Source of the DNA: Siphonodentalium dalli
Taxonomy: Eukaryota > Mollusca > Scaphopoda > Gadilida > Siphonodentaliidae
Direction: 5' to 3'
NCBI GenBank assembly: GCA_032622095.1
Contig: CP136062.1
Location: forward strand, 40,116,918 to 40,180,917
DNA length: 64,000 nt
Within the stretch, counting starts at the first letter, position 1, and each line of letters begins with the position of its first letter. Both the position numbers and the translations under genes were made by a program. Of this stretch, positions 47,971-62,943 are shown piece by piece. The notes under the pieces were generated by a model that was not told the origin of the DNA, ran no database searches, and worked only from the letters and a program-made list of their open reading frames with translations.

Positions 47971-48429
47971 AGGTATCCCCACCACATACGTATATAGGTA
48001 TCCCCGCCACACACATATATAGGTATCCCCACCACACACATCTATATGTATCACCACCTAATACATATATAGGTATCCCCACCACACACATATATAGGTA
48101 TCCCGCCACATACATATAAAGGTATCCCCACCACACATCTATAGGTATCACCACCACATACATATATAGGTATCACCACCACACACATATAGGTATCCCC
48201 ACCACACACATATATAGGTATCCCCACCACACACAAATATAGGTATCCCCACCACATACATATATAGGTCTCCCCACCACATACATCTAGAGGTATCCCC
48301 ACCACACACATCTATATGTTTCCCCACCACACACATATATAGGTATCCCCACCACATACATCTATAGGTATCCCCACCACTCACATATATAGGTATCCCC
48401 ACCACACACATATATAGGTATTCCCACCA
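47971..48429. repeat. Junction block between K1 and block E copy 2
   Basis: The first 80 bp still resemble the right end of block K. From about 48,100 the order follows module T, best matching 44.6-45.0 kb at an offset of about 3,478 bp. Only repeat is present. Confidence 0.65.
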
Positions 48430-50600
48430 CATACATCTATATGTATCCCACCACACACATATAGGTATCCCCGCCACACACATCTATAGGTATCACCTCC
48501 ACATACATCTATAGGTATCACCACAACATACATCTATAGGTATCCCCACCACATTCATCTATAGGTATCCCCACCACACACATATATAGGTATCACCACC
48601 ACATACATATATAGGTATCCCCGCCACAGACATATATAGGTATTCCCGCCACATACATATATAGGTATCCTCACCACACACATCTATAGGTATCCCCACC
48701 ACACACATATATAGGTATCCCCACCACACACATCTATAGGTATCCCCACCACATACATCTATAGGTATCCCCACCACACACATCTATAGGTATCCCCACC
48801 ACACACATATATAGGTATCACCACCACGTACATATATAGGTATCCCCGCCACACACATATGTAGGTATCCCCACCACACACATATATATAGGTATCCCCG
48901 CCACACACATATATAGGTATCCCCACCACATACATATATAGGTATCACCACCACATACATATATAGGTATCCTCACCACACACATCTATAGGTATCCCCA
49001 CCACACACATATATAGGTATCCCCACCACACACATCTATAAGTATCCCCACCACATACATATATAGTTATCCCCACCACATACATATATAAGTATCCCCG
49101 CCACATGCATATATAGGTATCTCTACCACATACATATATAGGTATCCCCGCCACACACATATATAGGTATCCCCACCACATACATATATAGGTATCCCCA
49201 CCACACACATATATAGGTATCCCCACCACATACATATATAGGTATCCCCACCACATACATATATAGGTATCCCCACCACATACATCTATAGGTATCCCCA
49301 CCACACATATATATGTATCACAACCACACACATCTATAGGTATCCCCACCAAACACATATATAGGTATCCCCACCATACACATCAATATGTATTACCGCC
49401 ACACACATATATAGGTATCCACACCACATACATCTATAGGTATCCCCACCATACACATATATAGGTATCCCCACCATACACATCTATATGTATAACCGCC
49501 ACACTCACATATAGGTATCCCCACCACATACATCTATAGGTATCACCACCACACATATATAGGTATCCCCACCACATAAATCTATAGGTATCCCCACCAC
49601 ACACATATATATGTATCACCACCACATACATATATAGGTATCTCCACCACACACATATATAGGTATCCCACCACATACATATATAGGTATCCCCACCACA
49701 CAGATATAGGTATACTCACCACACACATATATAGGTATCCTCACCTCACACATATATAGGTATCCCCGCCACATACATCTATAGGTATCACCACCACATA
49801 CATCTATAGTTATCACCACCACATTCATCTATAGGTATCCACACCACATACATCTATAGGTATCCCCACCACATACATCTATATGTATCCCCGCCACACA
49901 CATCTTTAGGTATCCTCACCACACACATATATAGGTATCCCCACCACATACATCTATAGGTATCCCCACCACACACATATATAGGTATCCCCACCACACA
50001 CATATATAGGTATCCCCACCACATACATCTATAGGTATCCCCACCACACACATATAGGTATCCCCGCCACACACATCTATAGGTATCCCCACCACGTACA
50101 TCTATAGGTATCACCACAACATACATCTATAGGTATCCCCACCACGTACATCTATAGGTATCCCCACCACACACATATATAGGTATCACCACCCCATACA
50201 TATATAGGTATCCCCGCCACACAAATATATAGGTATTCCCGCCACATACATATATAGGTATACTCACCACACACATCTATACGTATCCCCACCACACACG
50301 TATATAGGTACCCCCACCATACACATCTATAGGTATCCCCACCACATACATCTATAGGTATCCCCACCACACACATCTATAGGTATCCCCACCACACACA
50401 TATATAGGAATCACCACCACGTACATATATAGGTATCCCCGCCACACACATATATAGGTATCCCCACCACACACATATATATAGGTATCCCCGCCACACA
50501 CATATATAGGTATCCCCACCACATACATATATAGGTATCACCACCACATACATATATAGGTATCCTCACCACACACATCTATAGGTATCCCCACCACACA
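48430..50600. repeat. Block E, copy 2
   Basis: Copy of 31,451-33,603 about 17 kb away in the same orientation. It includes the CCACATTCATC element at about 48,551, a CATCAATATGTAT unit at 49,381, a GTATAACCGCC unit near 49,490 and module S at about 49,850-50,400. Small indels relative to copy 1 include loss of one C near 48,446 and of one TA step near 48,630. Confidence 0.85.
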
Positions 50601-51442
50601 CATATATAGGTTTCCACACCACACACATCTATAGGTATCCCCACCACATACATATATAGGTATCCCCACCACATACATATATAAGTATCCCCGCCACATA
50701 CATATATAGGTATCCCCACCACATACATATATAGGTATCCCCACCACACACATATATAGGTATCCCAACACACACATATATAGGTATCCCCACCACACAC
50801 ATATATAGGTATCCCCACCACATACATATATAGGTCTCCCCACCACATACATCTATAGGTATCCCCACCACACACATATATATGTAGCCCACCACACACA
50901 TATATAGGTATCACCACCACACACATCTATAGGTATCCCCACCAAACACATATATAGGTATCCCCACCATACACATCAATATGTATCACCGCCACACACA
51001 TATATAGGTATCCCCACCACATACATCTATAGGTATCCCCACCATACACATCTATAGGTATCCCCACCATACACATCTATATGTATAACCGCCACACTCA
51101 TATATAGGTATCCCCACCACATACATCTATAGGTATCACCACCACATACATATATAGGTATCCCCAACACATAAATCTATAGGTATCCCCACCACACACA
51201 TCTATATGTATCACCACCACATACATATATAGGTATCCCACCACACACATATATAGGTATCCCGCCACATACATATATAGGTATCCCCACCACACATCTA
51301 TAGGTATCACCACCACATACATATATAGGTATCACCACCACTCAAATATAGGTATTCCCACCACACACATCTATATGTATCACCACCACACACATCTATA
51401 GGTATCCCCACCAAACACATATATAGGTATCCCCACCATACA
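50601..51442. repeat. Mosaic block before the fourth composite
   Basis: First part resembles 33.6-33.8 kb with shifted spacing (a CCCAACACAC unit near 50,763). A CATCAATATGTAT unit lies at 50,974 and a GTATAACCGCC unit near 51,085. Nothing but repeat is seen. Confidence 0.65.
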
Positions 51443-53058
51443 CATCAATATGTATCACCGCCACACACATATATAGGTATCCCCACCACATACATCTATA
51501 TGTATCCCCACCATACACATCTATAGGTATCCCCACCATACACATCTATATGTATAACCGCCACACTCATATATAGGTATCCCCACCACATACATCTATA
51601 GGTAGCACCACCACATACATATATAGGTATCCCCACCACATAAATCTATAGGTATCCCCACCACACACATCTATATGCATCACCACCACATAAATCTATA
51701 GGTATCCCCACCACACACATATATAGGTATCCCACCACATACATATATAGGTATCCCCACCACACACATATAGGTATCCTCACCACACACATATACAGGT
51801 ATCCTCACCACACACATATATAGGTATCCCCGCCACATGCATCTATAGGTATCACCACCACATACATCAATATGTATCACCGCCACACACATATATAGGT
51901 ATCCCCACCACATACATCTATATGTATCCCCACCATACACATCTATAGGTATCCCCACCATACACATCTATATGTATAACCGCCACACTCATATATAGGT
52001 ATCCCCACCACATACATCTATAGGTATCACCACCACATACATATATAGGTATCCCCACCACATAAATCTATAGGTATCCCCACCATACACATCAATATGT
52101 ATCACCGCCACACACATATATAGGTATCCCCACCACATACATCTATATGTATCCCCACCATACACATCTATAGGTATCCCCACCATACACATCTATATGT
52201 ATAACCGCCACACGCATATATAGGTATCCCCACCACATACATCTATAGGTATCACCACCACATACATATATAGGTATCCCCACCACATAAATCTATAGGT
52301 ATCCCCACCACACACATCTATATGCATCACCACCAAATACATATATAGGTATCCCCACCACACACATATATAAGTGTCCCACCACATACATATATAGGTA
52401 TCCCCACCACACACATATAGGTATCCTCACCACACACATATATAGGTATCCTCACCACACACATATATAGGTATCCCCGCCACATACATCTATAGGTATC
52501 ACCACCACATACATCTATAGTTATCACCACCACATACATCTATAGGTATCCACACCACATACATCTATAGGTATCCCCACCACATACATCTATATGTATC
52601 CCCGCCACACACATCTATAGGTATCCTCACCACACACATATATAGGTATCCCCACCACATACATCTATAGGTATCCCCACCACACATATATAGGTATCCC
52701 CACCACACACATATATAGGTATCCCCACCACATACATCTATAGGTATCCCCACCACACACATATAGGTATCCCCGCCACACACATCTATAGGTATCACCT
52801 CCACATACATATATAGGTATCCCCACCACATACATCTATAGGTATCTCCACCACATACATATATAGGTATTCCCACCACATACATATATAGGTATCCCCA
52901 CCACATACATATATAGGTATCCCCACCACATACATATATAGGTATCCCCACCACATACATCTATAGGTATCCCCACCACACACATCTATATGTGTCACCA
53001 CCACACACATCTATAGGTATCCCCACCAAACACATATATAGGTATCCCCACCATACAC
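51443..53058. repeat. 1,616-bp composite repeat, copy 4
   Basis: CATCAATATGTAT units at 51,443, 51,865, 52,090 and 53,058 give spacings of 422, 225 and 968 bp. The right half matches copy 3 at an offset of 8,678 bp (ATGCAT at 43,644 against 52,322). Confidence 0.88.
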
Positions 53059-53617
53059 ATCAATATGTATCACCGCCACACACATATATAGGTATCCCCA
53101 CCACATACATCTATAGGTATCCCCACCACATAAATCTATAGGTATCCCCACCACACACATCTATATGTATCACCACCACATACATATATAGGTATCCCCA
53201 CCACACACATATATAGGTATCCCACCACATACATATATAGGTATCACCACCACACACATATAGGTATCCCCACCACACACATATAAAGGTATCCCCACAC
53301 ACACAAATATAGGTATCCCCACCACATACATATATAGGTCTCCCCACCACATACATCTAGAGGTATCCCCACCACACACATCTATATGTTTCCCCACCAC
53401 ACACATATATAGGTATCCCCACCACATACATCTATAGGTATCCCCACCACTCACATATATAGGTATCCCCACCACACACATATATAGGTATTCCCACCAC
53501 ATACATCTATAGGTATCCCCACCACACACATATAGGTATTCCCGCCACACACATCTATTGGTATCACCTCCACATACATCTATAGGTATCACCACAACAT
53601 ACATCTATAGGTATCCC
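52265..53617. repeat. 1.34-kb tandem pair, copy J1
   Basis: Overlaps the right part of composite copy 4 and continues into a module T copy. It is repeated at 53,618-55,075. The ATGCAT unit at 52,322 returns at 53,659 (1,337 bp) and CATCAATATGTAT at 53,058 returns at 54,397 (1,339 bp). Confidence 0.82.
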
Positions 53618-55075
53618 CACCACATAAATCTATAGGTATCCCCACCGCACACATCTATATGCATCACCACCAAATACATATATAGGTATCCCCACCACAC
53701 ACATATATAGGTATCCCACCACATACATATATAGGTATCCCCACCACACACATATAGGTATCCTCACCACACACATATATAGGTATCCTCACCACACACA
53801 TATATAGGTATCACCGCCACATACATCTATAGGTATCACCACCACATACATCTATAGTTATCACCACCACATACATCTATAGGTATCCACACCACATACA
53901 TCTATAGGTATCCCCACCACATACATCTATATGTATCCCCGCCACACACATCTATAGGTATCCTCACCACACACATATATAGGTATCCCCACCACATACA
54001 TCTATAGGTATCCCCACCACACACATATATAGGTATCCCCACCACACACATATATAGGTATCCCCACCACATACATCTATAGGTATCCCCACCACACACA
54101 TATAGGTATCCCCGCCACACACATCTATAGGTATCACCTCCACATACATATATAGGTATCCCCACCACATACATCTATAGGTATCCCCACCACATACATA
54201 TATAGGTATTCCCACCACATACATATATAGGTATCCCCACCACATACATATATAGGTATCCCCACCACATACATATATAGGTATCCCCACCACATACATC
54301 TATAGGTATCCCCACCACACACATCTATATGTATCACCACCACACACATCTATAGGTATCCCCACCAAACACATATATAGGTATCCCCACCATACACATC
54401 AATATGTATCACCGCCACACACATATATAGGTATCCCCACCACATACATCTATAGGTATCCCCACCAAACACATATATAGGTATCCCCACCATACACATC
54501 TATATGTATCACCGCCACACACATATATAGGTATCCCCACCACATACATCTATAGGTATCACCACCATACACATATATAGGTATCCCCACCACATAAATC
54601 TATAGGTATCCCCACCACACACATATATATGTATCACCACCACATACATATATAGGTATCCCCACCACACACATATATAGGTATCCCACCACATACATAT
54701 ATAGGTATCACCACCACACACATATAGGTATCCCCACCACACACATATAAAGGTATCCCCACACACACAAATATAGGTATCCCCACCACATACATATATA
54801 GGTCTCCCCACCACATACATCTAGAGGTATCCCCACCACACACATCTATATGTTTCCCCACCACACACATATATAGGTATCCCCACCACATACATCTATA
54901 GGTATCCCCACCACTCACATATATAGGTATCCCCACCACACACATATATAGGTATTCCCACCACATACATCTATTGGTATCCCCACCACACACATATAGG
55001 TATCCCCGCCACAAACATCTATTGGTATCACCTCCACATACATCTATAGGTATCACCACAACATACATCTATAGG
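53618..55075. repeat. 1.46-kb tandem pair, copy J2
   Basis: Copy of J1, longer by 125 bp (five units) inserted near 54,460-54,580, so the offset rises from 1,339 to 1,464 bp for the module T part. It holds the last CATCAATATGTAT unit followed by CACCGCC in the window (54,397). Confidence 0.82.
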
Positions 55076-55085
55076 TATCCCCACC

Positions 55086-57803
55086 AAATTCATCTATAGG
55101 TATCCCCACCACACACATATATAGGTATCACCACCACATACATATATAGGTATCCCCGCCAGAGACATATATAGGTATTCCCGCCACATACATATATAGG
55201 TATCCTCACCACACACATCTATAGGTATCCCCACAACACACATATATAGGAATCCCCACCACACACATCTATAGGTATCCCCACCACATACATCTATAGG
55301 TATCCCCACCACACACATATATAGGTATCACCACCACGTACATATATAGGTATCCCCGCCACACACATATATAGGTATCCCCACCACACACATATATATA
55401 GGTATCCCCGCCACACACATATATAGGTATCCCCACCACATACATATATAGGTATCACCACCACATACATATATAGGTATCCTCACCACACACATCAATA
55501 TGTATCCCCACCACACACATATATAGGTATCCCCACCACACACATCTATAAGTATCCCCACCACATACATATATAGGTATCCCCACCACATACATATATA
55601 AGTATCCCCGCCACATACATATATAGGTATCCCCACCACATACATATATAGGTATCCCCGCCACACACATATATAGGTATCCCCACCACACACATATATA
55701 GGTATCCACACGACACACATATATAAGTATCCCCACCACATACATATATAGGTATCCCCACCACATACATCTATAGATATCCCCACCACATACATATATA
55801 GGTATCACCGCCACACACATATATAGGTATTCCCGCCACATACATATATAGGTATCCTCACCACACACATCTATAGGTATTCCCGCCACATACATATATA
55901 GGTATCCTCACCACACACATCTATAGGTATCCCCACCACATACATATATAGGTATCACCACCACATACATATATAGGTATCCCCACCACACACATATATA
56001 GGTATCCCCACCACACACATATATATAGGTATCCCCGCCACACACATATATAGGTATCCCCACCACATACATATATAGGTATCACCACCACCACCACAAA
56101 CATCTATAGGTATCCACACCACACACATCTATAGGTATCCTCACCACATACATATATAGGTATCCCCGCCACACACATATATAGGTATCCTCACCTCACA
56201 CATCTATAGGTATCCCCACCACACACATATATAGGTATCGCCACCACACACATATATAGGTATCCCCACCACACACATCTATAGGTATCCCCATCACACA
56301 CATATATAGGTATCCCCACCACACACATATATAGGTATCCCCACCACCCACATCTATAGGTATCCCCACCAAACACATATATAGGTATCCCCACCACATA
56401 CATATATAGGTATCCCCACCACATACATATATAGGTATTACCACCACATACATATATAGGTATCCTCACCACACACATCTATAGGTATCCCACCACACAC
56501 ATATATAGGTATCCCCACCACACACATCTATAGGAATCCCCACCGCACACATCTATAGGTATCCCCACTACATACATATATATGTATCCCCACCACATAC
56601 ATATATAGGTATCCCCGCCACATACATATATAGGTATCCCCACCACATACATATATAGGTATCCCCACCACACACATATATAGGTATCCCCACACACACA
56701 TATATAGGTATCCCCACCACACACATATATATAGGTATCCCCGCCACACACATATATAGGTATCCCCACCACATACATATATAGGTCTCCCCACCACATA
56801 CATCTATAGGTATCCCCACCACACACATCTATAGGTATCCCCACCACACACATATATCGGTATCACCACACATACATATATAGGTATCCCCGCCACACAC
56901 ATATATAGGTATCCCCGCCACATACATATATAGGTATCCCCACCACTCACATCTATAGGTATTCCTACCATATACATATATAGGTATCACCACCACACAC
57001 ATATATAGGTATCCCCACCACACACATATATAGGTATCCCCGCCACATACATATATAGGTATCACCACCACACACATATATAGGTCTCCCAACCACATAC
57101 ATCTATAGGTATCCCCACCACACACATCTATATGTATCCCCACCACACACAGATCTATAGGTATCCCCGCCACACACATATATAGGTATCCCCACCACAT
57201 ACATATATAGGTATCCCCACCACACACATATATAGGTATCACCACCACATACATATATAGGTATCCCCACCACGCACATATAGGTATCCCCGCCACATAC
57301 ATATAGGTATCCCCACCACACACATATAGGTATCCCCACCACACACATATATAGGTATCACCACCACATACATATATAGGTATCCCCAACACATACATAT
57401 ATAGGTATCCCCACCATATACTTATATAGGTATCCCCACCACATACATATATAGGTATCCCCACCACATACATCTATAGGTATCCCCACCACAAACATAT
57501 ATAGGTATCCCCACCACATACATATATAGGTATCCCCACCACATACATATATAGCTATCCCCACCACATACATCTATAAGTATCACCGCCACATACATCT
57601 ATAGGTATCCCCACCACATACGTATATAGGTATCCCCGCCACACACATATATAGGTATCCCCACCACACACATATATAGGTATCACCATCACACACATAT
57701 ATAGGTATCCCCACCACATACATATGTAGGTATCCCCACCACATACATATATAGGTATCACCACCACACACATATATAGGTATCCCCACCATATACATAT
57801 ATA
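55086..57803. repeat. Block K, copy 2
   Basis: Copy of 45,073-47,970 about 9.8-10 kb away. It lacks the doubled CCACGTAC run of copy 1, has four rather than five ACC triplets (56,084-56,095) and has lost about four units in the 57.1-57.3 kb part. To its left the element reads AAATTCATC rather than ACATTCATC. Confidence 0.85.
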
Positions 57804-58648
57804 GGTATCCCCATCACAAACATTTATAGGTATCCCCACCACACACATATACAGGTATCCCCACCACATACATATATAGGTATCCCCACCACATACATAT
57901 ATAGGTATCCCCACCACATACATCTATAAGTGTCCCCGCCAGACACATATATAGGTATCGCCACCACACACATATATAGGTATCCCCACCACACACATCT
58001 ATAGGTATCCCCACCACACACATCTATATGTATCACCACCACATACATATATAGGTATCCCCACCACACACATATATAGGTATCCCCACGACATACATAT
58101 ATAGGTATCCCCACCACACACATATAGGTATCCTCATCACACACATATATAGGTATCCTCACCACACACATATATAGGTATCCCCGTCACATACATCTAT
58201 AGGTATCACCACCACATACATCTATAAATATCACCACCACATACATCTATAGGTATCCCCACCACATACATCTATAGGTATCCCCGCCACACACATCTAT
58301 AGGTATCCTCACCACACACATATATAGGTGTTCCCACCACATACATCTATATGTATCCCCACCACACACATATATAGGTATCCCCACCACACACATATAT
58401 AGGTATCCCCACCACATACATCTATAGGTATCCCCACCACACACATATAGGTATACCCGCCACACACATCTATAGGTATCACCACCACATACATATATAG
58501 GTATCACCACCACAACATATATAGGTATCCCCACCACATACATATATAGGTATCCCCACCACATACATCTATAGGTATCCCCGCCACACAAATCTATAGG
58601 TATCATCACCACACACATAGATAGGTATCCCCACCACATACATCTATA
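57804..58648. repeat. Mosaic block between K2 and the right-end family
   Basis: About 34 units whose order resembles parts of 22.5-23.0 kb and module S, including a CACAACATATATAGG unit near 58,512 and a CATAGATAGG unit near 58,615. No non-repeat sequence is seen. Confidence 0.6.
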
Positions 58649-59489
58649 GGTATCACCACCACACACATCTATAGGTATCACCACCACATACATCTATAGG
58701 TATACATACCACATACATATATAGGTATCCCCACCACATACATATATAGGTATCCCGGCCACACACATCTGTAGGTATCCTCACCACACACATATATAGG
58801 TTTCCCCACCACATACATATATAGGTATCCCCACCACACACATATATAGGTATCACCACCACAAACGTCTATATGTATCCCTACCACATACATCTATAGG
58901 TAACCCCACCACATACATATATAGGTATTCCCACCACATACATATATAGGTATCTCCGCCACATACATATATAGGTATCCCCACCACATACATATATAGG
59001 TATCACCACCACACACATATTGGTATTCCCGCCACATACATATAGGTATCCCCACCACACACATATATGTATCCCCACCACACACATCTATAGGTATCAC
59101 CACCACATACATATATAGGTATCACCACCACCTACATATATAGGTATCCCCACCACATACATCTATAGGTATCCCCACCACACACATCTATAGGTATCCT
59201 CACCACATACATATATAGGTATCCCCGCCACACACATATATAGGTATCCTCACCACACACATATATAGGTATCCCCACCACACACATATATAGGTATCCC
59301 CACCACATACATATAAAGGTATCCCCGCCACATTCTTATATAGGTATCACCTCCACATACATATATAGGTATCCTAACCACACACATCTATAGGTATCCC
59401 ACCACACACATATATAGGTATCCCCACCACACACATCTATAGGTATCCCCACCACACACATCTTTAGGTATCCCCACTACATACATATA
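58649..59489. repeat. Right-end block Q, copy 1
   Basis: Matches 63,160-64,000 at an exact offset of 4,511 bp. Landmarks are TATACATACC at 58,701 (63,212) and a CATCTTTAGG unit near 59,460 (63,971). The second copy is cut by the window edge. The TATACATACC unit is private to the right end of the window. Confidence 0.88.
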
Positions 59490-60469
59490 TATGTATCCCC
59501 ACCACATACATATATAGGTATCCCCGCCACATACATATATAGGTATCCCCACCACATACATATATAGGTATCCCCACCACACACATATATAGGTATCCCC
59601 ACCACACACATATATAGGTATCCCCACCACACACATATATATAGGTATCCCCGCCACTCACATATATAGGTATCCCCACAACATACATATATAGGTCTCC
59701 CCACCATATACATATATAGGTATCCCCACCACACACATCTATAGGTATCCCCACCACACACATATATTGGTATCACCACCACATATATATATATGTATCC
59801 CCGCCACTCACATATATAGGTATCCCCACCACACACATCTATAGGTATCCCCACCATATACATATATAGGTATCACCACCACACACATATATAGGTATCC
59901 CCACCACACACATCTATATGTATTCCCACCACACACAGATCTATAGGTATCCCCACCACACACATATATAGGTATTCCCACAATACACATCTATAGTTAT
60001 CCCCGCCACACACATATATAGGTATCACCACCACATACATATATAGGTATCCCCACCACACACATATATAGGTATCCCCACCACATACATATATAGGTAT
60101 CACCACCACACACATACAGGTATCCCCGCCACATACTTATAGGTATCCCCACCACACACATATAGGTATCCCCACCACACACATATATAGGTATCACCAC
60201 CACATACATATATAGGTATCCCCAACACATACATAAATAGGTATCCCCACCATATACTTATATAGGTATCCCCACCACATACATATATAGGTATCCCCAC
60301 CACATACATCTATAGGTATCCCCATCACAAACATATATAGGTATCCCCACCACATACATATATAGGTATCCCCACCACATACATATACAGCTATCCCCAC
60401 CACATACATCTATAGGTATCACCGTCACATACATATATAGGTATCCCCACCACATACATATATAGGTAT
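59490..60469. repeat. Block K, partial copy 3
   Basis: Variant order of block K copies 1 and 2 (about 46.6-47.7 and 56.6-57.6 kb) repeated a third time. Near its right end it is 2,836 bp from copy 2. The CACAATACAC unit near 59,970 is shared with copy 1 (about 47,312) and with 63,093. Confidence 0.72.
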
Positions 60470-61708
60470 CCCCGCAACACACACATCACCACCACACACA
60501 TATATAGGTATCCCCGCCACATACATATGTAGGTATCCCCACCACATACATATATAGGTATCACCACCACACACATATATAGGTATCCCCACCATATACA
60601 TATATAGGTATCCCCATCACATACATGTATAGGTATCCCCACCACACACATATATAGGTATCCCCACCACATACCTCTATAGGTATCACCACCACATACA
60701 TCTATAGGTATACATACCACATACATATATAGGTATCCCCACCACATACATATATAGGTATCCCCGCCACACACATCTGTAGGTATCCTCACCACACACA
60801 TATATAGGTTTCCCCACCACATACATATATAGGTATCCCCACCACACACATATATAGGTATCACCACCACAAACGTCTATATGTATCCCTACCACATACA
60901 TCTATAGGTAACCCCACCACATACATATATAGGTATTCCCACCACATACATCTATAGGTATCCCCACCACACACATATATAGGTATCAACACCACACACA
61001 TATATAGGTATCACCACCACATACATCTATATGTTTCCCCACCACATACATATATAGGTATCTCCGCCACATACATATATAGGTATCCCCACCACATACA
61101 TATATAGGTATCGCCACCACACACATATAGGTATTCCCGCCACATACATATAGGTATCCCCACCACACACATATATGTATCCCCACCACACACATCTATA
61201 GGTATCACCACCACATACATATATAGGTATCACCACCACATACATATATAGGTATCCCCACCACATACATCTATAGGTATCCCCACCACACACATCTATA
61301 GGTATCCTCACCACATACATATATAGGTATCCCCGCCACACACATATATAGGTATCCTCACCACACACATCTATAGGTATCCCCACCACACACATATATA
61401 GGTATCGCCACCACACACATATATAGGTATCCCCACCACACACATCTATAGGTATCCCCACCACACACATATATAGGTATCCCCACCACACACATATATA
61501 GGTATCCCCACCACACACATCTATAGGTATCCCCACCAAACACATATATAGGTATCCCCACCACATACATATAAAGGTATCCCCGCCACATTCATATATA
61601 GGTATCACCTCCACATACATATATAGGTATCCTATCCACACACATCTATAGGTATCCCACCACACACATATATAGGTATCCCCACCACACACATATATAG
61701 GTATCCCC
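60470..61708. repeat. 1,235-bp tandem pair, copy P1
   Basis: Repeated at 61,709-62,943. The short aberrant unit CCCCGCAACACACACATC with its GCAACAC at 60,474 returns at 61,709, and TATACATACC at 60,709 returns at 61,944, both 1,235 bp apart. Its TATACATACC part is related to block Q. Confidence 0.9.
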
Positions 61709-62943
61709 GCAACACACACATCACCACCACACACATATATAGGTATCCCCGCCACATACATATGTAGGTATCCCCACCAAATACATATATAGGTATCACC
61801 ACCACACACATATATAGGTATCCCCACCATATACATATATAGGTATCCCCACCACATACATCTATAGGTATCACCACCACACACATATATAGGTATCCCC
61901 ACCACATACATCTATAGGTATCACCACCACATACATCTATAGGTATACATACCACATACATATATAGGTATCCCCACCACATACATATATAGGTATCCCC
62001 GCCACACACATCTGTAGGTATCCTCACCACACACATATATAGGTCTCCCCACCACATACATATATAGGTATCCCCACCACACACATATATAGGTATCACC
62101 ACCACAAACGTCTATATGTATCCCTACCACATACATCTATAGGTAACCCCACCACATACATATATAGGTATTCCCACCACATACATCTATAGGTATCCCC
62201 ACCACACACATATATAGGTATCAACACCACACACATATATAGGTATCACCACCACATACATCTATATGTTTCCCCACCACATACATATATAGGTATCTCC
62301 GCCACATACATATATAGGTATCCCCACCACATACATATATAGGTATCACCACCACACACATATAGGTATTCCCGCCACATACATATAGGTATCCCCACCA
62401 CACACATATATGTATCCCCACCACACACATCTATAGGTATCACCACCACATACATATATAGGTATCACCACCACATACATATATAGGTATCCCCACCACA
62501 TACATCTATAGGTATCCCCACCACACACATCTATAGGTATCCTCACCACATACATATATAGGTATCCCCGCCACACACATATATAGGTATCCTCACCACA
62601 CACATCTATAGGTATCCCCACCACACACATATATAGGTATCGCCACCACACACATATATAGGTATCCCCACCACACACATCTATAGGTATCCCCACCACA
62701 CACATATATAGGTATCCCCACCACACACATATATAGGTATCCCCACCACACACATCTATAGGTATCCCCACCAAACACATATATAGGTATCCCCACCACA
62801 TACATATAAAGGTATCCCCGCCACATTCATATATAGGTATCACCTTCACATACATATATAGGTATCCTAACCACACACAACTATTAGTATCCCACCACAC
62901 ACATATATAGGTATCCCCACCACACACATCTATAGGTATCCCC
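61709..62943. repeat. 1,235-bp tandem pair, copy P2
   Basis: Second copy of P1 with few differences, for example CACCTTCACATAC near 62,845 against CACCTCCACATAC near 61,610. Similarity to P1 ends near 62,925, where a CATCTTTAGG unit begins. Confidence 0.88.

Noticed and set aside
61027-61911. 294-residue open frame on the - strand, and similar ones at 3574-4380, 6158-6964 and 56,829-57,473
   Set aside because: Same repeat-derived 25-residue cycle. Length depends only on where the position-16 variant falls, and overlapping frames are open too.
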